Assembly (NCBI GenBank): GCA_963782985.1
Contig: CAWALU010000012.1
Location: 482,881 to 546,880, forward strand
Length of the DNA: 64,000 nt
Direction: 5' to 3'
From: CAVSWT01 sp963782985
Lineage (GTDB): Bacteria; Bacteroidota; Ignavibacteria; Ignavibacteriales; Ignavibacteriaceae
A program made the position numbers and the translations under genes. Of this stretch, positions 46,804-56,496 are shown one piece after another. Position 1 is the first letter of the stretch; every line of letters starts with the position of its first letter. The notes under the pieces are model-generated. The model was given only the letters and a program-made list of their open reading frames with translations, was not told where the DNA came from and did not search any database.

Positions 46804-48003
46804 TTAAATTCCTCTTGGTAGTCCTCTGGTGCTTTCGGGAATAGCTCCCCAGCCAATTAAAACGGTGAAACGTAAAGTGTCCGAAAGCGGATGATTTTCC
46901 CCGCCCTTAAATACAGATGTGGTAATATAACTGAAGTCGAAACCATAAATATCATACCTGATGCCTGCGCCGAAAGTTATAAATTTTCTATTTCCGTAAC
47001 TTGGATCTTCATAAAAGAATCCCGACCTAATTGCAAATAGAAAATCACCGGGTGTTCCGTACCAATATTCTAAACCCATTGAAGTTACCACATCTCTTAG
47101 CTCTTCGCTAAAAGGCTTGTCTCCCCAAGCGCTGAAAACAGCCTGGTACCATTCTTTAGAAGTTGAAGGAATTTTAGTTGTGTCGGCTCCGTCAACAACA
47201 ATTCTTTCCGGTGTTTTGCTTACTAGCAGTTTGCTGAAATCAAGCGTATATAACAATGAGTTAAATTCATCATCCAATAATTTAAACGCAAAACCTAATC
47301 TAAAATTGGTGGGAATAGGATCAGCCTGGGCTTGATCGATGTAATAAATTTTAGGACCCATATTGCTAAGATTAATACCCATGCTAAGTTTGCCGCCAAT
47401 ATCTTCATCAATAAAAGGAATAACTAATCTTTCCGGGCGCCACATAGCGGCTAAATCAAAGCTGACGGATGTTGCTACGCCGGAGCCTTGCTCGCCCGCA
47501 GTGGGCTTATCTGAAAGACGGCTGTGAATTAATCTGAAGTTTAATCCCAATCCCCAGTCGTTTGAAACTTTAGTTGCGTATCCTAATGTTAAAGCGGCGT
47601 CAAAAGAATGGAAACGCCCGATTTCCTCCGGGCTGTCTTCGCCGGTTCTGATGAACTCGCCAAAGTTCATATATGTAATGCTTGCGGTTAAACTGCCTTC
47701 CAACTCTTCAACGTATTGTCGATAAGTTAAATAGTCGTAAAATAAGTCAAGGTTAAACTGCGGCAGCCAGTTACTATGAGTAATTGATAATTCAGTGCCT
47801 GATAAAAATGCAATGCCTGCGGGGTTCCAAAAAATTGCAGCAGAGTTATCGGCTAAGCCCGCGCCCGACTCGCCTATTCCGCCTCCGCGGGAATCCGGCG
47901 CTAATAATAGAAATGGCACAGCCGCCTCGCCTTGAGCAAATGCAGTTTTAAATACGCCTGCAAACATAAAGCTGATAAGCATAAGCCTGAAAAATATTTT
48001 CAT
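46804..48003 (-). CDS. porV: Type IX secretion outer-membrane protein PorV (LptO)
   Basis: 399 residues with a signal peptide (about 1-23) and a FadL-like beta-barrel. The PorV motif LLAPDSRGGGIGESGAGLAD, followed by SAAIFWNPAG, is visible near the N-terminus. PorV binds the C-terminal sorting domain of cargo and hands it to PorU. The gene lies between porU and a sorting-domain-bearing substrate on the same strand, a strong functional context. The length is normal for the family. Confidence 0.93.
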   Translation of the reverse strand: MKIFFRLMLISFMFAGVFKTAFAQGEAAVPFLLLAPDSRGGGIGESGAGLADNSAAIFWNPAGIAFLSGTELSITHSNWLPQFNLDLFYDYLTYRQYVEELEGSLTASITYMNFGEFIRTGEDSPEEIGRFHSFDAALTLGYATKVSNDWGLGLNFRLIHSRLSDKPTAGEQGSGVATSVSFDLAAMWRPERLVIPFIDEDIGGKLSMGINLSNMGPKIYYIDQAQADPIPTNFRLGFAFKLLDDEFNSLLYTLDFSKLLVSKTPERIVVDGADTTKIPSTSKEWYQAVFSAWGDKPFSEELRDVVTSMGLEYWYGTPGDFLFAIRSGFFYEDPSYGNRKFITFGAGIRYDIYGFDFSYITTSVFKGGENHPLSDTLRFTVLIGWGAIPESTRGLPRGI

Positions 48004-48127
48004 TTTAACTTTCCTCCAATTGATATTTATCTTATTTCTAATTCAAAAAAAAATGTTTTTGCTTTTATTAAATTAAAAGAAAAATAATTTAATATTCATT
48101 GCAAAAATTTTTCAATTACGTTCTATC

Positions 48128-51100
48128 TCACTTAATTACGGCAAGCTTTCCCAGCACGCTTTCATTATAACTTCCATCAATGCTTTTTACAATTAATTTA
48201 TACAAGTAAGTTCCGTTGGCAATTGCGCTGCCGTCTTCATCTCTACCGTCCCAATCAACTTTAACAAAATTTCCCTGAACATTAAATCTTTCAATGTTCC
48301 TAATTAATCTTCCGGCAATGGTGTAAACTTTTATTTGAAGATCAACCGGGCTGCTGAGATTTTTTTGAAAAGTAAAGGTGGTGGCGCCTGCAAAAGGATT
48401 AGGATAATTATAAACATCTCTAATAACTAATTCATTGCCGTTTACCACGTTAAAGTAAGCAGTTTCATTTGAGAAATTATTAAAAACGTCCCAGGCTTTT
48501 ACTTTTAATTTATACTCGCCCTGATCCAAATTATTAAATTTATAATCTACTCTTCCCGATTTTCCACCGGCGTCAACATCGCCGGTAAAAAAATTTGTAA
48601 AATCTATCGGGTCGTTTTCTTTTTCATTTAATATGCCTTCGAGAGAATGCCCAACCCCCGCGCCCGTTGTGTTTAATCCGGTATCATCAGCTAATTTAAT
48701 TATTAATTTTGAATTTGGATTTATTAAGTTTCCGCCAATTGAATTGTCGTTATCAAAATAAACCTCAATGCTGGGACCATTTCCATCATTAACAATTGAA
48801 GTATCGCTTCCGCCGACAATTAAATTATTTGTATATCCAATTCCATCAGAATTATTATTGAAAAAATAAATAACAGCTTTACCATTTTTATTTTCGTAGG
48901 AAATATCTTTCGGCACAACAAACTTTGCAGAGAATCTTCCATTTACAACAGATACTCTTCCTCTAAATATTACGCCGCCCTGAACTTCCATATTAAAATT
49001 AATATCGTTAAGATGCACCGATCTTTCCGAATCAAAAACGGAAAGAATTCCTTCGCCATTAAAATCTTCCCAAACGGAATTATCAGACCGTCTAACGCTG
49101 CCGGAAATAACAGTCCTGCTTAAAGCTTTTAATTGAACAGCGCCAACCAACGCAGCGCTTGCGCTATTTTGAACTTCATTTTTAAAGAGATTTAAATCAC
49201 TGCCGCTAATTTCAGATGAAGCATTCTTGGAAATATTTAGCGCATCGTTGAAATGTTTATCTTTTACGTTTAGTTGATTAGTTAATACTTCGCCATTAAT
49301 TGAATCGATGCTGGCATTAAATCTTGGGACGTTCAAACGTATAGTCGGATCTCCAAATAAATGAAACTTATTAGAATTGTCGCCGAGTATTTCATTTTTG
49401 CCTTTAGAATATGCAACGCCGATAGTGGGAGCTAATCCGGAAGAATCTTTGTTGTAAACTAAAAGATTTTTAAATAACGCATTGTTAAGCGCTGCATTGC
49501 CATTAGAAAAAACCGGACGGGCAGAAGCAACTGCAGCAATCGCTCCGCTGTTTTCCTTTAATATTAATTCTTCCGTTGAACTTCGAGCATTGGGCAAATC
49601 AAAATATGCAAAGTCGCAGGTAGCGGCGGTTAATAAAAAATATTTATCATTAACCATTTGCGGAATTGAAGTGGCTTGCTCAAACACTCTTTCATGCGCC
49701 CAAACTTCGGGGCTTCCGTGACCAATAAAATTTAAAATTAATGTGCCGTCATTAACTGCTTTAATTATTGCTTTATTAACCTCCGGTTTTGTTCTGCCAA
49801 AGCTGGTTAGGACTGTAGGATAAGCAGATAAATAAATTTTATCTAAATTAAATGAATTAGGAATGGACAAATTTGCTAAATCTTCTGAATCCGCAGTATG
49901 CACCCTGCCGTCATTGCCATTAGTAGTTAAACCATCATCCGCCACCAATGTTATTAAGTTACGCCAGGTTCCAAAATCTTTGGCTTGTTCATATTTCATA
50001 ATTTTATCAACAGCAATTTTTGCATCGGTTTCAGTTTGGCATGTAATTCTGCTAACGGCTATATCTAACTTTAAATCGTTTCCATCTACCCTTGCATAGT
50101 AATCGTCCATTGGATAGGAATTAATATCATCTAAAAATTTTGATGATTCCCAAACAGGAATAAAATTATTATTTACGCCTTCAATATTTTTGAAATCATA
50201 AGTCGCGTCTCCAAATAACAATACGTATTCGGGTTTTAAATTCCAATTATCAAAAGCGTATTTTACAAAATCACGAATACCTGAAGGGTCTTTTCCGCCG
50301 TTGGAAAATTCATTTAAAATTTCATTTACATCAACCACTATAGTTGAAAGTTTGTTGTCGGATTCATTCTCTCTGTAATTTTTTAATCTTTCAGCTTGCG
50401 TTTTAAAATTTGCATGAGTTATAATTATAAATTTTGCGCCTTCGGAAATACCGTGAATATTTTGGTTATTTATTTCTTCAGGATTTGAAGGAGATTTAAA
50501 TGCGTCATCTCCTATTGCAAGATATTCGGAAACATACCCTTGAGTTTCAAATTTTTGAAACCTGCATTCGCCGCCGCTTAGCATATTATGATTTGTAATA
50601 TACCTTACATTTGAGTAATCGCTGATATCAAATACTTTTATATTTGTGGAAGGAAAATTAGAAAGCTGATATTCAATGACCGCAGAAGTATCTTTAGAAT
50701 AAAAAATAAATTGATTGTTTGTGGGCTTTAAACTTTTTTGATATGAAATCTCAAAGTAATCTAAATAGCCTATGGCGGATGACGAGTTTCCTGAATATTG
50801 AAATCTTAAAGCGCTTCGGTTGTCAGTTAAGGCGCCTGGATAAGAAGCTGTGTTAGTAGTTTCTTCGCCAAAATAATGCCCGTCATAGTTCCTTCCCCCA
50901 AAACCTGAAATAACTTGAGATATAATTTTAGTTGAATTTTCAAAAACTTCCATCCTGGCGGAAGTTACGGAGGCATTAATAAAATGCACTTTATAATTTA
51001 TAGGGAAGTTGTCTAATCTTTCATCCAGCTTATTAGTGTAAGTTCGAGCGCTATTTTCATCAGTAAAATTATCGCCCAAAAATATTCTTCCGCTTTTAAT

Positions 51101-52240
51101 TAAATTAATTTTGTCTTCTTCCAAACTCGCAAAAGCTTTGGTTGAGTTTTGTATAAAATGATTTGGATCATTTAAACCGGGTTCGTCTGCAATACGTTTT
51201 CCGCCGCCGCCGCCGGAAGTAATCCAATAATAATTTTTTGGAGTATAAAAATTAAATCGGCGCACTATTGTTTTTGAAGTTGAATCATAAGTCCAAAAAT
51301 TTATACCTCTGCCGTAAAAAAGTATATAATCTCCTTCATCAAACTTACCGTCTTCTTCACCCACCACCCAAATTGCATTTTCAACCAAGTCATTTGGTCT
51401 TTGTTCAGACAATATTTCGGGCAGCATCATGCCGCCGTTATTATAAATTTTAATTGTTCGCGGATCCACTGCAGCTGCATCGATGCCGTAACTTCCTAAT
51501 TCGCTTCGCGTAATTTTATACATTCCTTCAATAGGCGCTTCAAATCTAAACCACTTGCCGGTAGAAAGAACGCTGTTTGCAATTGTTTTCTTTAAAGATT
51601 TATTTGAATGAATAGACCAATTTTTCGCGGCGTCAAAATTTATTAGACCGTCATTTAAAAAATTATCATTCGTTCTGTTTAAATTATTTCTGTTGGATGA
51701 ATAATCAATTTGGAAAACAATCTTTGTAAATAATTTTATTTTATTTTGAGCCGGGGAAAATTTTACGGGAAATATTTTTAATGTTTGAGTTTTTATTCCC
51801 CTTGTAATTCCGTATTCATCAAAAGTAACTAATTCCGTTTGCGGCTGATAATTATAATAATCTTTTCCAACTTCAAATATAAATCCGGCTTTCTCTTCCC
51901 TTCCTTCAACGCGGGGCGTGGGCTGAATTTTTCCATCAATTTCTTTGTATGAGCTATTTAGAATTTTAATAGTATTTCCAAATTCTGAAGGAACTCCGAT
52001 ATTTAAATAGCGAGCCTGCACAAGCGGGTTGCCGATGTTGTTAGAAATTTCTTCCGAGCCTAATCCAAAGGAAATATTTAAATATGTTTGATTGTTAATT
52101 AATCTTTCATGAATGTTATAAGCGGGAGCGTATTCAATTACAATTGAATTTGTATTAGACGATAATACCTTTAAATCGCTTTGGGAAAATAATGGAATGG
52201 TAAAAAATAAAACCAGGAGTATTAATTTTTTGCTATACAT
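48128..52240 (-). CDS. porU: Type IX secretion sortase PorU
   Basis: 1370 residues with a signal peptide (about 1-19). The gingipain-like (C25) cysteine protease domain carries a likely catalytic His in NFIGHGSPE and Cys in LTAATCDFAYFD. Ig-like beta domains follow, and the protein ends with its own type A sorting domain (NYPNPFAGATTF onward). PorU removes the sorting domain from secreted cargo and attaches the protein to the cell surface. The length and motifs match PorU of Bacteroidota. porV follows after a 124-base gap. Confidence 0.93.
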   Translation of the reverse strand: MYSKKLILLVLFFTIPLFSQSDLKVLSSNTNSIVIEYAPAYNIHERLINNQTYLNISFGLGSEEISNNIGNPLVQARYLNIGVPSEFGNTIKILNSSYKEIDGKIQPTPRVEGREEKAGFIFEVGKDYYNYQPQTELVTFDEYGITRGIKTQTLKIFPVKFSPAQNKIKLFTKIVFQIDYSSNRNNLNRTNDNFLNDGLINFDAAKNWSIHSNKSLKKTIANSVLSTGKWFRFEAPIEGMYKITRSELGSYGIDAAAVDPRTIKIYNNGGMMLPEILSEQRPNDLVENAIWVVGEEDGKFDEGDYILFYGRGINFWTYDSTSKTIVRRFNFYTPKNYYWITSGGGGGKRIADEPGLNDPNHFIQNSTKAFASLEEDKINLIKSGRIFLGDNFTDENSARTYTNKLDERLDNFPINYKVHFINASVTSARMEVFENSTKIISQVISGFGGRNYDGHYFGEETTNTASYPGALTDNRSALRFQYSGNSSSAIGYLDYFEISYQKSLKPTNNQFIFYSKDTSAVIEYQLSNFPSTNIKVFDISDYSNVRYITNHNMLSGGECRFQKFETQGYVSEYLAIGDDAFKSPSNPEEINNQNIHGISEGAKFIIITHANFKTQAERLKNYRENESDNKLSTIVVDVNEILNEFSNGGKDPSGIRDFVKYAFDNWNLKPEYVLLFGDATYDFKNIEGVNNNFIPVWESSKFLDDINSYPMDDYYARVDGNDLKLDIAVSRITCQTETDAKIAVDKIMKYEQAKDFGTWRNLITLVADDGLTTNGNDGRVHTADSEDLANLSIPNSFNLDKIYLSAYPTVLTSFGRTKPEVNKAIIKAVNDGTLILNFIGHGSPEVWAHERVFEQATSIPQMVNDKYFLLTAATCDFAYFDLPNARSSTEELILKENSGAIAAVASARPVFSNGNAALNNALFKNLLVYNKDSSGLAPTIGVAYSKGKNEILGDNSNKFHLFGDPTIRLNVPRFNASIDSINGEVLTNQLNVKDKHFNDALNISKNASSEISGSDLNLFKNEVQNSASAALVGAVQLKALSRTVISGSVRRSDNSVWEDFNGEGILSVFDSERSVHLNDINFNMEVQGGVIFRGRVSVVNGRFSAKFVVPKDISYENKNGKAVIYFFNNNSDGIGYTNNLIVGGSDTSIVNDGNGPSIEVYFDNDNSIGGNLINPNSKLIIKLADDTGLNTTGAGVGHSLEGILNEKENDPIDFTNFFTGDVDAGGKSGRVDYKFNNLDQGEYKLKVKAWDVFNNFSNETAYFNVVNGNELVIRDVYNYPNPFAGATTFTFQKNLSSPVDLQIKVYTIAGRLIRNIERFNVQGNFVKVDWDGRDEDGSAIANGTYLYKLIVKSIDGSYNESVLGKLAVIK

Positions 52241-52450
52241 TTAATAATATTTTTTGTTTGATATCAGCTACAGCTAAACTAAATATACAATTATAAGAGA
52301 GCTGTAACTCTATAAATATTCGGTAGCAAAAAAAGTATAAAATCTCCTAATTTTTGCGGTCAATTTAGATAATTAAAGTGATATTTGTCAAGTCATTTAT
52401 CCTATTGCAAAACGTAGTAAACGCTAATGCTAAAGGTGAAATGCTAAATA

Positions 52451-53017
52451 TTAAAGTCCCAATTTTACTTTGTTTTCTTTCATCGCATCTATGCAAAATT
52501 GAATATGTTCGTCAAGTGGAATTCCTAATTCCTCAGCGCCGTTTATAATATCATCTCTACTTACATTTTTAGCGAAGGCTTTATCCTTCAATTTTTTCTT
52601 TACCGATTTTACTTCAACTTCATCAATGCTTTTTGACGGACGAACATAAGTTACCGCGGTTATAAATCCTGCAAGTTCATCACAGGCAAACAAAGTTTTT
52701 TGAAGTAATGATTCTCTCTTAATCCCCGTGTACTCTGCGTGAGAAAGTATCGCGTTTCTAAATTCTTCGTCAAATCCTTTTGCTTTAAGAATTTCAGAGC
52801 CCTTGTAAGGATGCTCTTCCATTGATGGATATTTTTCATAATCAAAATCATGAAGCAAAGCTGCGTTGCTCCAATAATCAACATCTTCATTAAACTTTTT
52901 TGCATAAGCATTCACGCAAGATTCAACAGCGTAAGCGTGCTTTAATAAGCTATCGCCGTGTGTATATTCTTTTAAAAGATTCAAACAATAATTTCTATCG
53001 TGCATTACATCATTCAT
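52451..53017 (-). CDS. HD-domain hydrolase
   Basis: 188 residues with an HD phosphohydrolase core: H27, H56-D57 in ALLHDFDYEK and further His residues (SHAEYTG region) at standard spacing. Such HD proteins hydrolyse nucleotides or phosphate monoesters in the cytoplasm; the substrate is not evident. No good ribosome-binding site precedes the first ATG, and an in-frame ATG four codons downstream is an alternative. A single gene on the minus strand between porU and nth. Confidence 0.85.
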   Translation of the reverse strand: MNDVMHDRNYCLNLLKEYTHGDSLLKHAYAVESCVNAYAKKFNEDVDYWSNAALLHDFDYEKYPSMEEHPYKGSEILKAKGFDEEFRNAILSHAEYTGIKRESLLQKTLFACDELAGFITAVTYVRPSKSIDEVEVKSVKKKLKDKAFAKNVSRDDIINGAEELGIPLDEHIQFCIDAMKENKVKLGL

Positions 53018-53091
53018 AATAATTTACTTTTAGATATTTATTAAAAATTATATTTTGATTTTGATCCGTCGAGCAGATTTACTTTTGGATT

Positions 53092-53738
53092 TCATTCATT
53101 ATTTGGATTAAAGCTTGGACAAATATTTCCTACTACACATTGCAAACAATGGGGCTTTCTTGCAACGCAGATTTTTCTTCCGTGTGTCGCCAGCAAGTGA
53201 GAAGACTTAATCCAATCTTCTTCGGGCAAAAGTTCTTTCAATTTAAATTCAATTTTTTCAGGATTATCTGAATCAATAAACCCTAATCGATTTGATAATC
53301 TTTTAACGTGAGTATCAACCGCTACAGCAGGGATGCCAAAAGCATTTCCTACAACTACCGACGCTGTTTTTCTTCCAACGCCGGGAAGTTTATTCAGCTT
53401 TTCAAAATCCTTTGGAACTTTACCATTGTATTCTTCAACTAAAACTTCACAGCATCCTTTTATGCTTTTAGCTTTTTGTCTATAAAATCCGGTTGAATAA
53501 ATATCTTTTTCTAATTCTTCTCTTGAGGTTTTTAAAAAATCGCCGGCGCTTTTATATTTTTTAAATAAAGATTTGGTAACGATGTTAACTCGTTCGTCAG
53601 TGCATTGGGCAGAGAGAATAGTTGCAATCAACAATTGAAATGGACTTTTGAAATCAAGAGCGGATTTAACATTCGGGTATTCTTTTTTAAAAGATCAAAT
53701 ACTTTTTTTGCGTGAAATCTTTCAGCTTTTAACGTCAT
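53092..53738 (-). pseudogene. nth: Endonuclease III (nth) with an apparent one-base frameshift
   Basis: The uninterrupted frame 53092-53634 encodes most of Nth: ILSAQCTDERVN, the helix-hairpin-helix KLPGVGRKTA with catalytic Lys, VDTHVKR with catalytic Asp, and the 4Fe-4S motif C-x6-C-x2-C-x5-C. The N-terminus (MTLKAERFHAKKVFDLLKK) is in another frame starting at the ATG 53736-53738. The two frames join into a normal 215-residue protein if the six-T run at 53683-53688 (A6 on the coding strand) had one more base. This could be a sequencing error, ribosomal slippage or a true mutation. The repaired gene removes oxidised pyrimidines from DNA. It overlaps the upstream ferredoxin gene by 17 bases. 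Confidence 0.88.
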
Positions 53739-54081
53739 CTTTAATTAAATCATCTTTATTAAACTTTGGATGTTTAATTTTTAATCTTTCCACCGGCTTA
53801 TTATTTAAAATGTGGCTTTGAAGAATTTCTTCAACATCATCTAACTTAACGCCGCCATACCAAATCTGTTCGGGATAAACCACAATGGAAGCGCCGAATT
53901 CACATGCGTCTAAACAACCCGAAGTATTTGCGCGCACCTCGGACTTTAATCCTAATTGTTTTATGCGCTCTTTAAATTTAGTTTTTAACTCTGAGCCGCC
54001 TTTATCAAAACAGCATCCTCGCGGATCTTCGGTGGAACGTTTATTTTCACAAATGAATATATGTTTTTCGTATCGTTTCAT
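53722..54081 (-). CDS. Thioredoxin-like [2Fe-2S] ferredoxin domain protein
   Basis: 119 residues. The Cys pattern FICENKRSTEDPRGCC, then SGCLDACEFGASIVVYP, is that of thioredoxin-fold 2Fe-2S ferredoxins (NuoE/Fd-like stand-alone form). It probably transfers electrons in the cytoplasm, but the partner is unknown. The end overlaps the restored nth start by 17 bases, so the two are probably cotranscribed. The last 20 residues are a charged tail. Confidence 0.85.
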   Translation of the reverse strand: MKRYEKHIFICENKRSTEDPRGCCFDKGGSELKTKFKERIKQLGLKSEVRANTSGCLDACEFGASIVVYPEQIWYGGVKLDDVEEILQSHILNNKPVERLKIKHPKFNKDDLIKDDVKS

Positions 54082-54111
54082 ATTTTAATTTTTATAAAAA
54101 TATCTTTAAAA

Positions 54112-54378
54112 CTATTTGAATAAGTCAGAGTGCGAGCCTGTTCTTTCTAATATTAATGATTCAGCAGTTAATTTATAAATTAAAATCCAATCGGGTTCAA
54201 TATGGCAATCACGATGGCTTTTCCATTTTCCAGATAACGAATGATCTCTAAATTTTGGTTCTAATTCTTTCCCGCTAAAAAGCGTTACAATAATTCTTTC
54301 AAGTTTTAATAAATCCTTCCCTTGTTTCGAAACCCTTTTAAAATCTTTTTTTAACTGAGTTGTATATATCAAGTTCAA
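54112..54378 (-). CDS. YafQ-family mRNA interferase toxin
   Basis: 88 residues of the RelE/YafQ fold. The C-terminal HIEPDWILIYKL and LERTGSHSDLF motifs are typical of YafQ ribosome-dependent endoribonucleases. It overlaps the antitoxin stop by four bases (ATGA), forming a standard type II module. Its conserved His and Asp residues appear present, so the toxin is probably active. It is placed at the boundary between core genes and the tRNA/accessory region. Confidence 0.93.
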   Translation of the reverse strand: MNLIYTTQLKKDFKRVSKQGKDLLKLERIIVTLFSGKELEPKFRDHSLSGKWKSHRDCHIEPDWILIYKLTAESLILERTGSHSDLFK

Positions 54379-54635
54379 TTACTTAATTCCCTGAAAAGCT
54401 GTTTTGTTGCAGCTGAAATGTGAAGTTCCTCTCCCCTATCTGATTTTGTTAAAGTTTCTTCAGTAACTTCATTGGGAATTTTAATTTCAAAGGGAATTCC
54501 TTTATTAAGGGAAACTTGAGTTAAGAATAAAGAGATTGCCTCTGACATTGAAATATTTAATTTGTTAAGTATTGTTTGCGCTTTTTTCTTTATACTTGGG
54601 TCAATCCGCGCTTGTATGGTTGTTGATCTATTCAT
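54375..54635 (-). CDS. RelB/DinJ-family antitoxin
   Basis: 86 residues. The N-terminal ribbon-helix-helix DNA-binding region (TTIQARIDPSIKKKAQTILNKL) and the SMSEAISLFLTQ helix are typical of RelB/DinJ antitoxins. The C-terminal half should wrap the YafQ toxin. It probably represses its own promoter, and a palindrome is found directly upstream. GAGGA lies 10 bases before the ATG. Confidence 0.92.
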   Translation of the reverse strand: MNRSTTIQARIDPSIKKKAQTILNKLNISMSEAISLFLTQVSLNKGIPFEIKIPNEVTEETLTKSDRGEELHISAATKQLFRELSN

Positions 54636-54652
54636 TTATATTGTCCTCTATA

Positions 54653-54664
54653 TTGTAATTACAA
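54653..54664 (-). promoter_or_regulatory. Putative toxin-antitoxin operator palindrome
   Basis: A perfect 12-base palindrome TTGTAATTACAA lies 18 bases upstream of the antitoxin ATG, inside a longer run of alternating TTGTAAT/ATTACAA units. RelB/DinJ proteins bind palindromes in this position, so it is a reasonable autoregulatory operator. The assignment is positional, not tested. Confidence 0.55.
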
Positions 54665-54797
54665 TTACAATACAAAAATAATTAAATAAATTTATAAAAC
54701 AAGATTTTTATATACGAAGAGTTTAAGTAAGAAAGGACGCCGTATTTTTTGAAAGAGAATGCGAAAAATTAAACTTTTTGCCGGATCAAATTTTTAG

Positions 54798-54871
54798 TAG
54801 CGCGTACGGGATTCGAACCCGTGATCTCCGCCTTGAGAGGGCGGCGTCCTAAGCCACTAGACGAACGCGCC
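54798..54871 (-). tRNA. tRNA-Glu (CUC anticodon)
   Basis: Cloverleaf read on the minus strand: acceptor GGCGCGT paired to ACGCGCT (one G-U), anticodon loop CTCTCAA giving anticodon CUC, T-loop GGGTTCGAATCCC. The discriminator is A. The CCA end is not encoded. Confidence 0.93.
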
Positions 54872-54965
54872 TATATTTACATGAACAATTTCAAATTATA
54901 AAATTTAAATTATTCATTATTGAGTTATTAAATTCTTTCAAAATTTTACAACTAACTTAATTATT

Positions 54966-55039
54966 TGGTTGCCCTGTAGGGATTCGAACCCCAACACCAA
55001 CATCCAGAGTGTTGTGTGCTACCGTTACACCACAGGGCA
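54966..55039 (-). tRNA. tRNA-Gln (CUG anticodon)
   Basis: Cloverleaf on the minus strand: acceptor TGCCCTG paired with CAGGGCA, anticodon stem CAACA/TGTTG around CTCTGGA (anticodon CUG), T-loop GGGGTTCGAATCCCT, and an encoded CCA after discriminator A. Confidence 0.93.
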
Positions 55040-55240
55040 GTGTTACAAAATTAAAGATACACTGACTAATTTCAAAATTTAGGAATATTTCAAATGTATA
55101 GGAATTAATGAAATCTTTAATTAACATTCTCCACCTTAAATTAAGGTTAATACTGTCCAGCTAATGGGGTACACCATAAAAAACCCAAATTTATTCTCAC
55201 TTAACACAAAGTAGTTTATCAGATGCAGTTTGTTTATTAT

Positions 55241-55267
55241 AAAAAAAGGCGATCCTTGGATCGCCTA
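55241..55267 (-). terminator. Rho-independent terminator after the T9SS-tailed remnant
   Basis: An eight-base perfect stem GGCGATCC (55248-55255) and GGATCGCC (55258-55265) with a two-base loop; read on the minus strand it is followed by a run of seven U. It lies 30 bases after the sorting-domain remnant's stop. Confidence 0.9.
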
Positions 55268-55296
55268 ATTCTACATTAAACATTTTCAATTGTAAA

Positions 55297-56076
55297 TTAT
55301 TTAAGCAGTATCATCTTTCTTGTTTGAACAAAATCTCCAGCTTGCAAATGATAAAAATAAACACCATTAGACAATGCCGATGCATCAAAATTTACTTGAT
55401 AACTGCCAGCAGATTTTTCTTCATCTACCAATGCTGAAACCTCATTTCCTAATACATCGTAAACTTTAAGAATCACATTACTTTGTTTTGGTATTTCAAA
55501 ATTGATCATAGTGCTAGGGTTAAATGGATTTGGATAGTTTTGAGAAAGCGAATAATCTTCCACCGTATTCAAAAGGTTATTTTCTTCAACACCCACTGAA
55601 ATTAGATTGTAAATATTTATCGTATTATTGCTTTCATCATATGACCAAAATTTATTGTTAAAAAATATCTCGGCAGCAAAACCGGGTATTTCCAGATTTC
55701 CTAAATATTCACTAGTTGTTGCATTAAACTTCTCGATCTTTTCAATTCCAACCCAAAGAGTATTATCACTATAAGTAAAACATCTCGTACGGCTATTAAA
55801 ACTAATAAATAAATTTGATGGCACTTCTGTCACAAGATCAGGATTAAATTTTACAATACCTCCATTTCCCATAGAATCAGCATGACTTATAAATAGATTC
55901 GTACCATCACAGGCAAGTCCATTAGTCAAATCAAAATCAGAACCGGAACCAAAAGGTATTTGATTTGAAGATGTATTTGAGGAAATATCGACTCTAAAGA
56001 TACCCTCTATATAACCAGAACCCAAAGGATCGCCATATCCTCCATTTGCCCACACATCACCATTGCGGTATACCAT
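55297..56076 (-). pseudogene. Remnant of a T9SS-exported beta-propeller-like protein
   Basis: The open frame (259 residues) lacks a signal peptide and begins inside a domain: repeats such as GLACDGTNLFISHAD and DNTLWVGIEKIEKFNA suggest propeller-type repeats. It ends with a type A sorting domain (NYPNPFNPST, LKVYDVLGNE, GVYFYHLQAG). Upstream, the same reading continues in another frame (GGNDGHPVFF then SSPNGISWIDK) after a one-base slip in a seven-A run at 56113-56119, then meets a stop. So the 5' part is missing. It is probably the 3' relic of a larger surface protein. Confidence 0.7.
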
Positions 56077-56163
56077 TTTATCAATCCAGCTTATTCCGTT
56101 CGGTGATGAATCAAAAAAACAGGGTGTCCATCATTTCCGCCAATTATTTTAGTACTTTTATCC

Positions 56164-56221
56164 TAAACTTCCCTCTCCTTTAAAAGTCGAAGATCCCGCT
56201 TTATCGGGGGGAGAGGATTTA
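56164..56221. repeat. Palindromic intergenic repeat-like element
   Basis: Outer arms TAAACTTCCCTCTCC (56164-56178) and GGGGAGAGGATTTA (56208-56221) are near-complementary, enclosing an inner GATCCCG/CGGGGG pair. Its GC-rich, palindromic look is unlike the surroundings and suggests a dispersed repeat, but only one copy is in the window. Confidence 0.4.
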
Positions 56222-56454
56222 GAGCCTGTCCCGTATTTATTATGGTATAAAGTAAATTAAAATCCTTTATATTTCTAAAAAGCAAAAATCGAAATGAAAA
56301 TAAAATTAAATAATAAATTAGGTTTGTCGGGTTTTTCGGAATGTTATGCTTATACTAATTTCAAATCAATAAAAATATTTCACGGTAAAGATAGCGGGAA
56401 AAAGTCCCTACTCAGTCCCTACAATAATCAGAGGGATTTTCAGTAAACTGCTTT

Positions 56455-56489
56455 AAAATAAAAAATGCGAAAACAAATTATTTTCGCAT
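56455..56489 (-). terminator. Terminator next to the tRNA-Thr remnant
   Basis: A nine-base stem ATGCGAAAA (56465-56473) with TTTTCGCAT (56481-56489) and a seven-base loop; on the minus strand it is followed by U-rich sequence. It sits where a terminator of the original tRNA-Thr transcript would be. Confidence 0.65.
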
Positions 56490-56496
56490 CTTTTCG

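Noticed and set aside
55155..55190. IS-end-like sequence TGTCCAGCTAATGGGG
   Set aside because: No matching inverted end or transposase is found in the window, so an insertion sequence cannot be supported.
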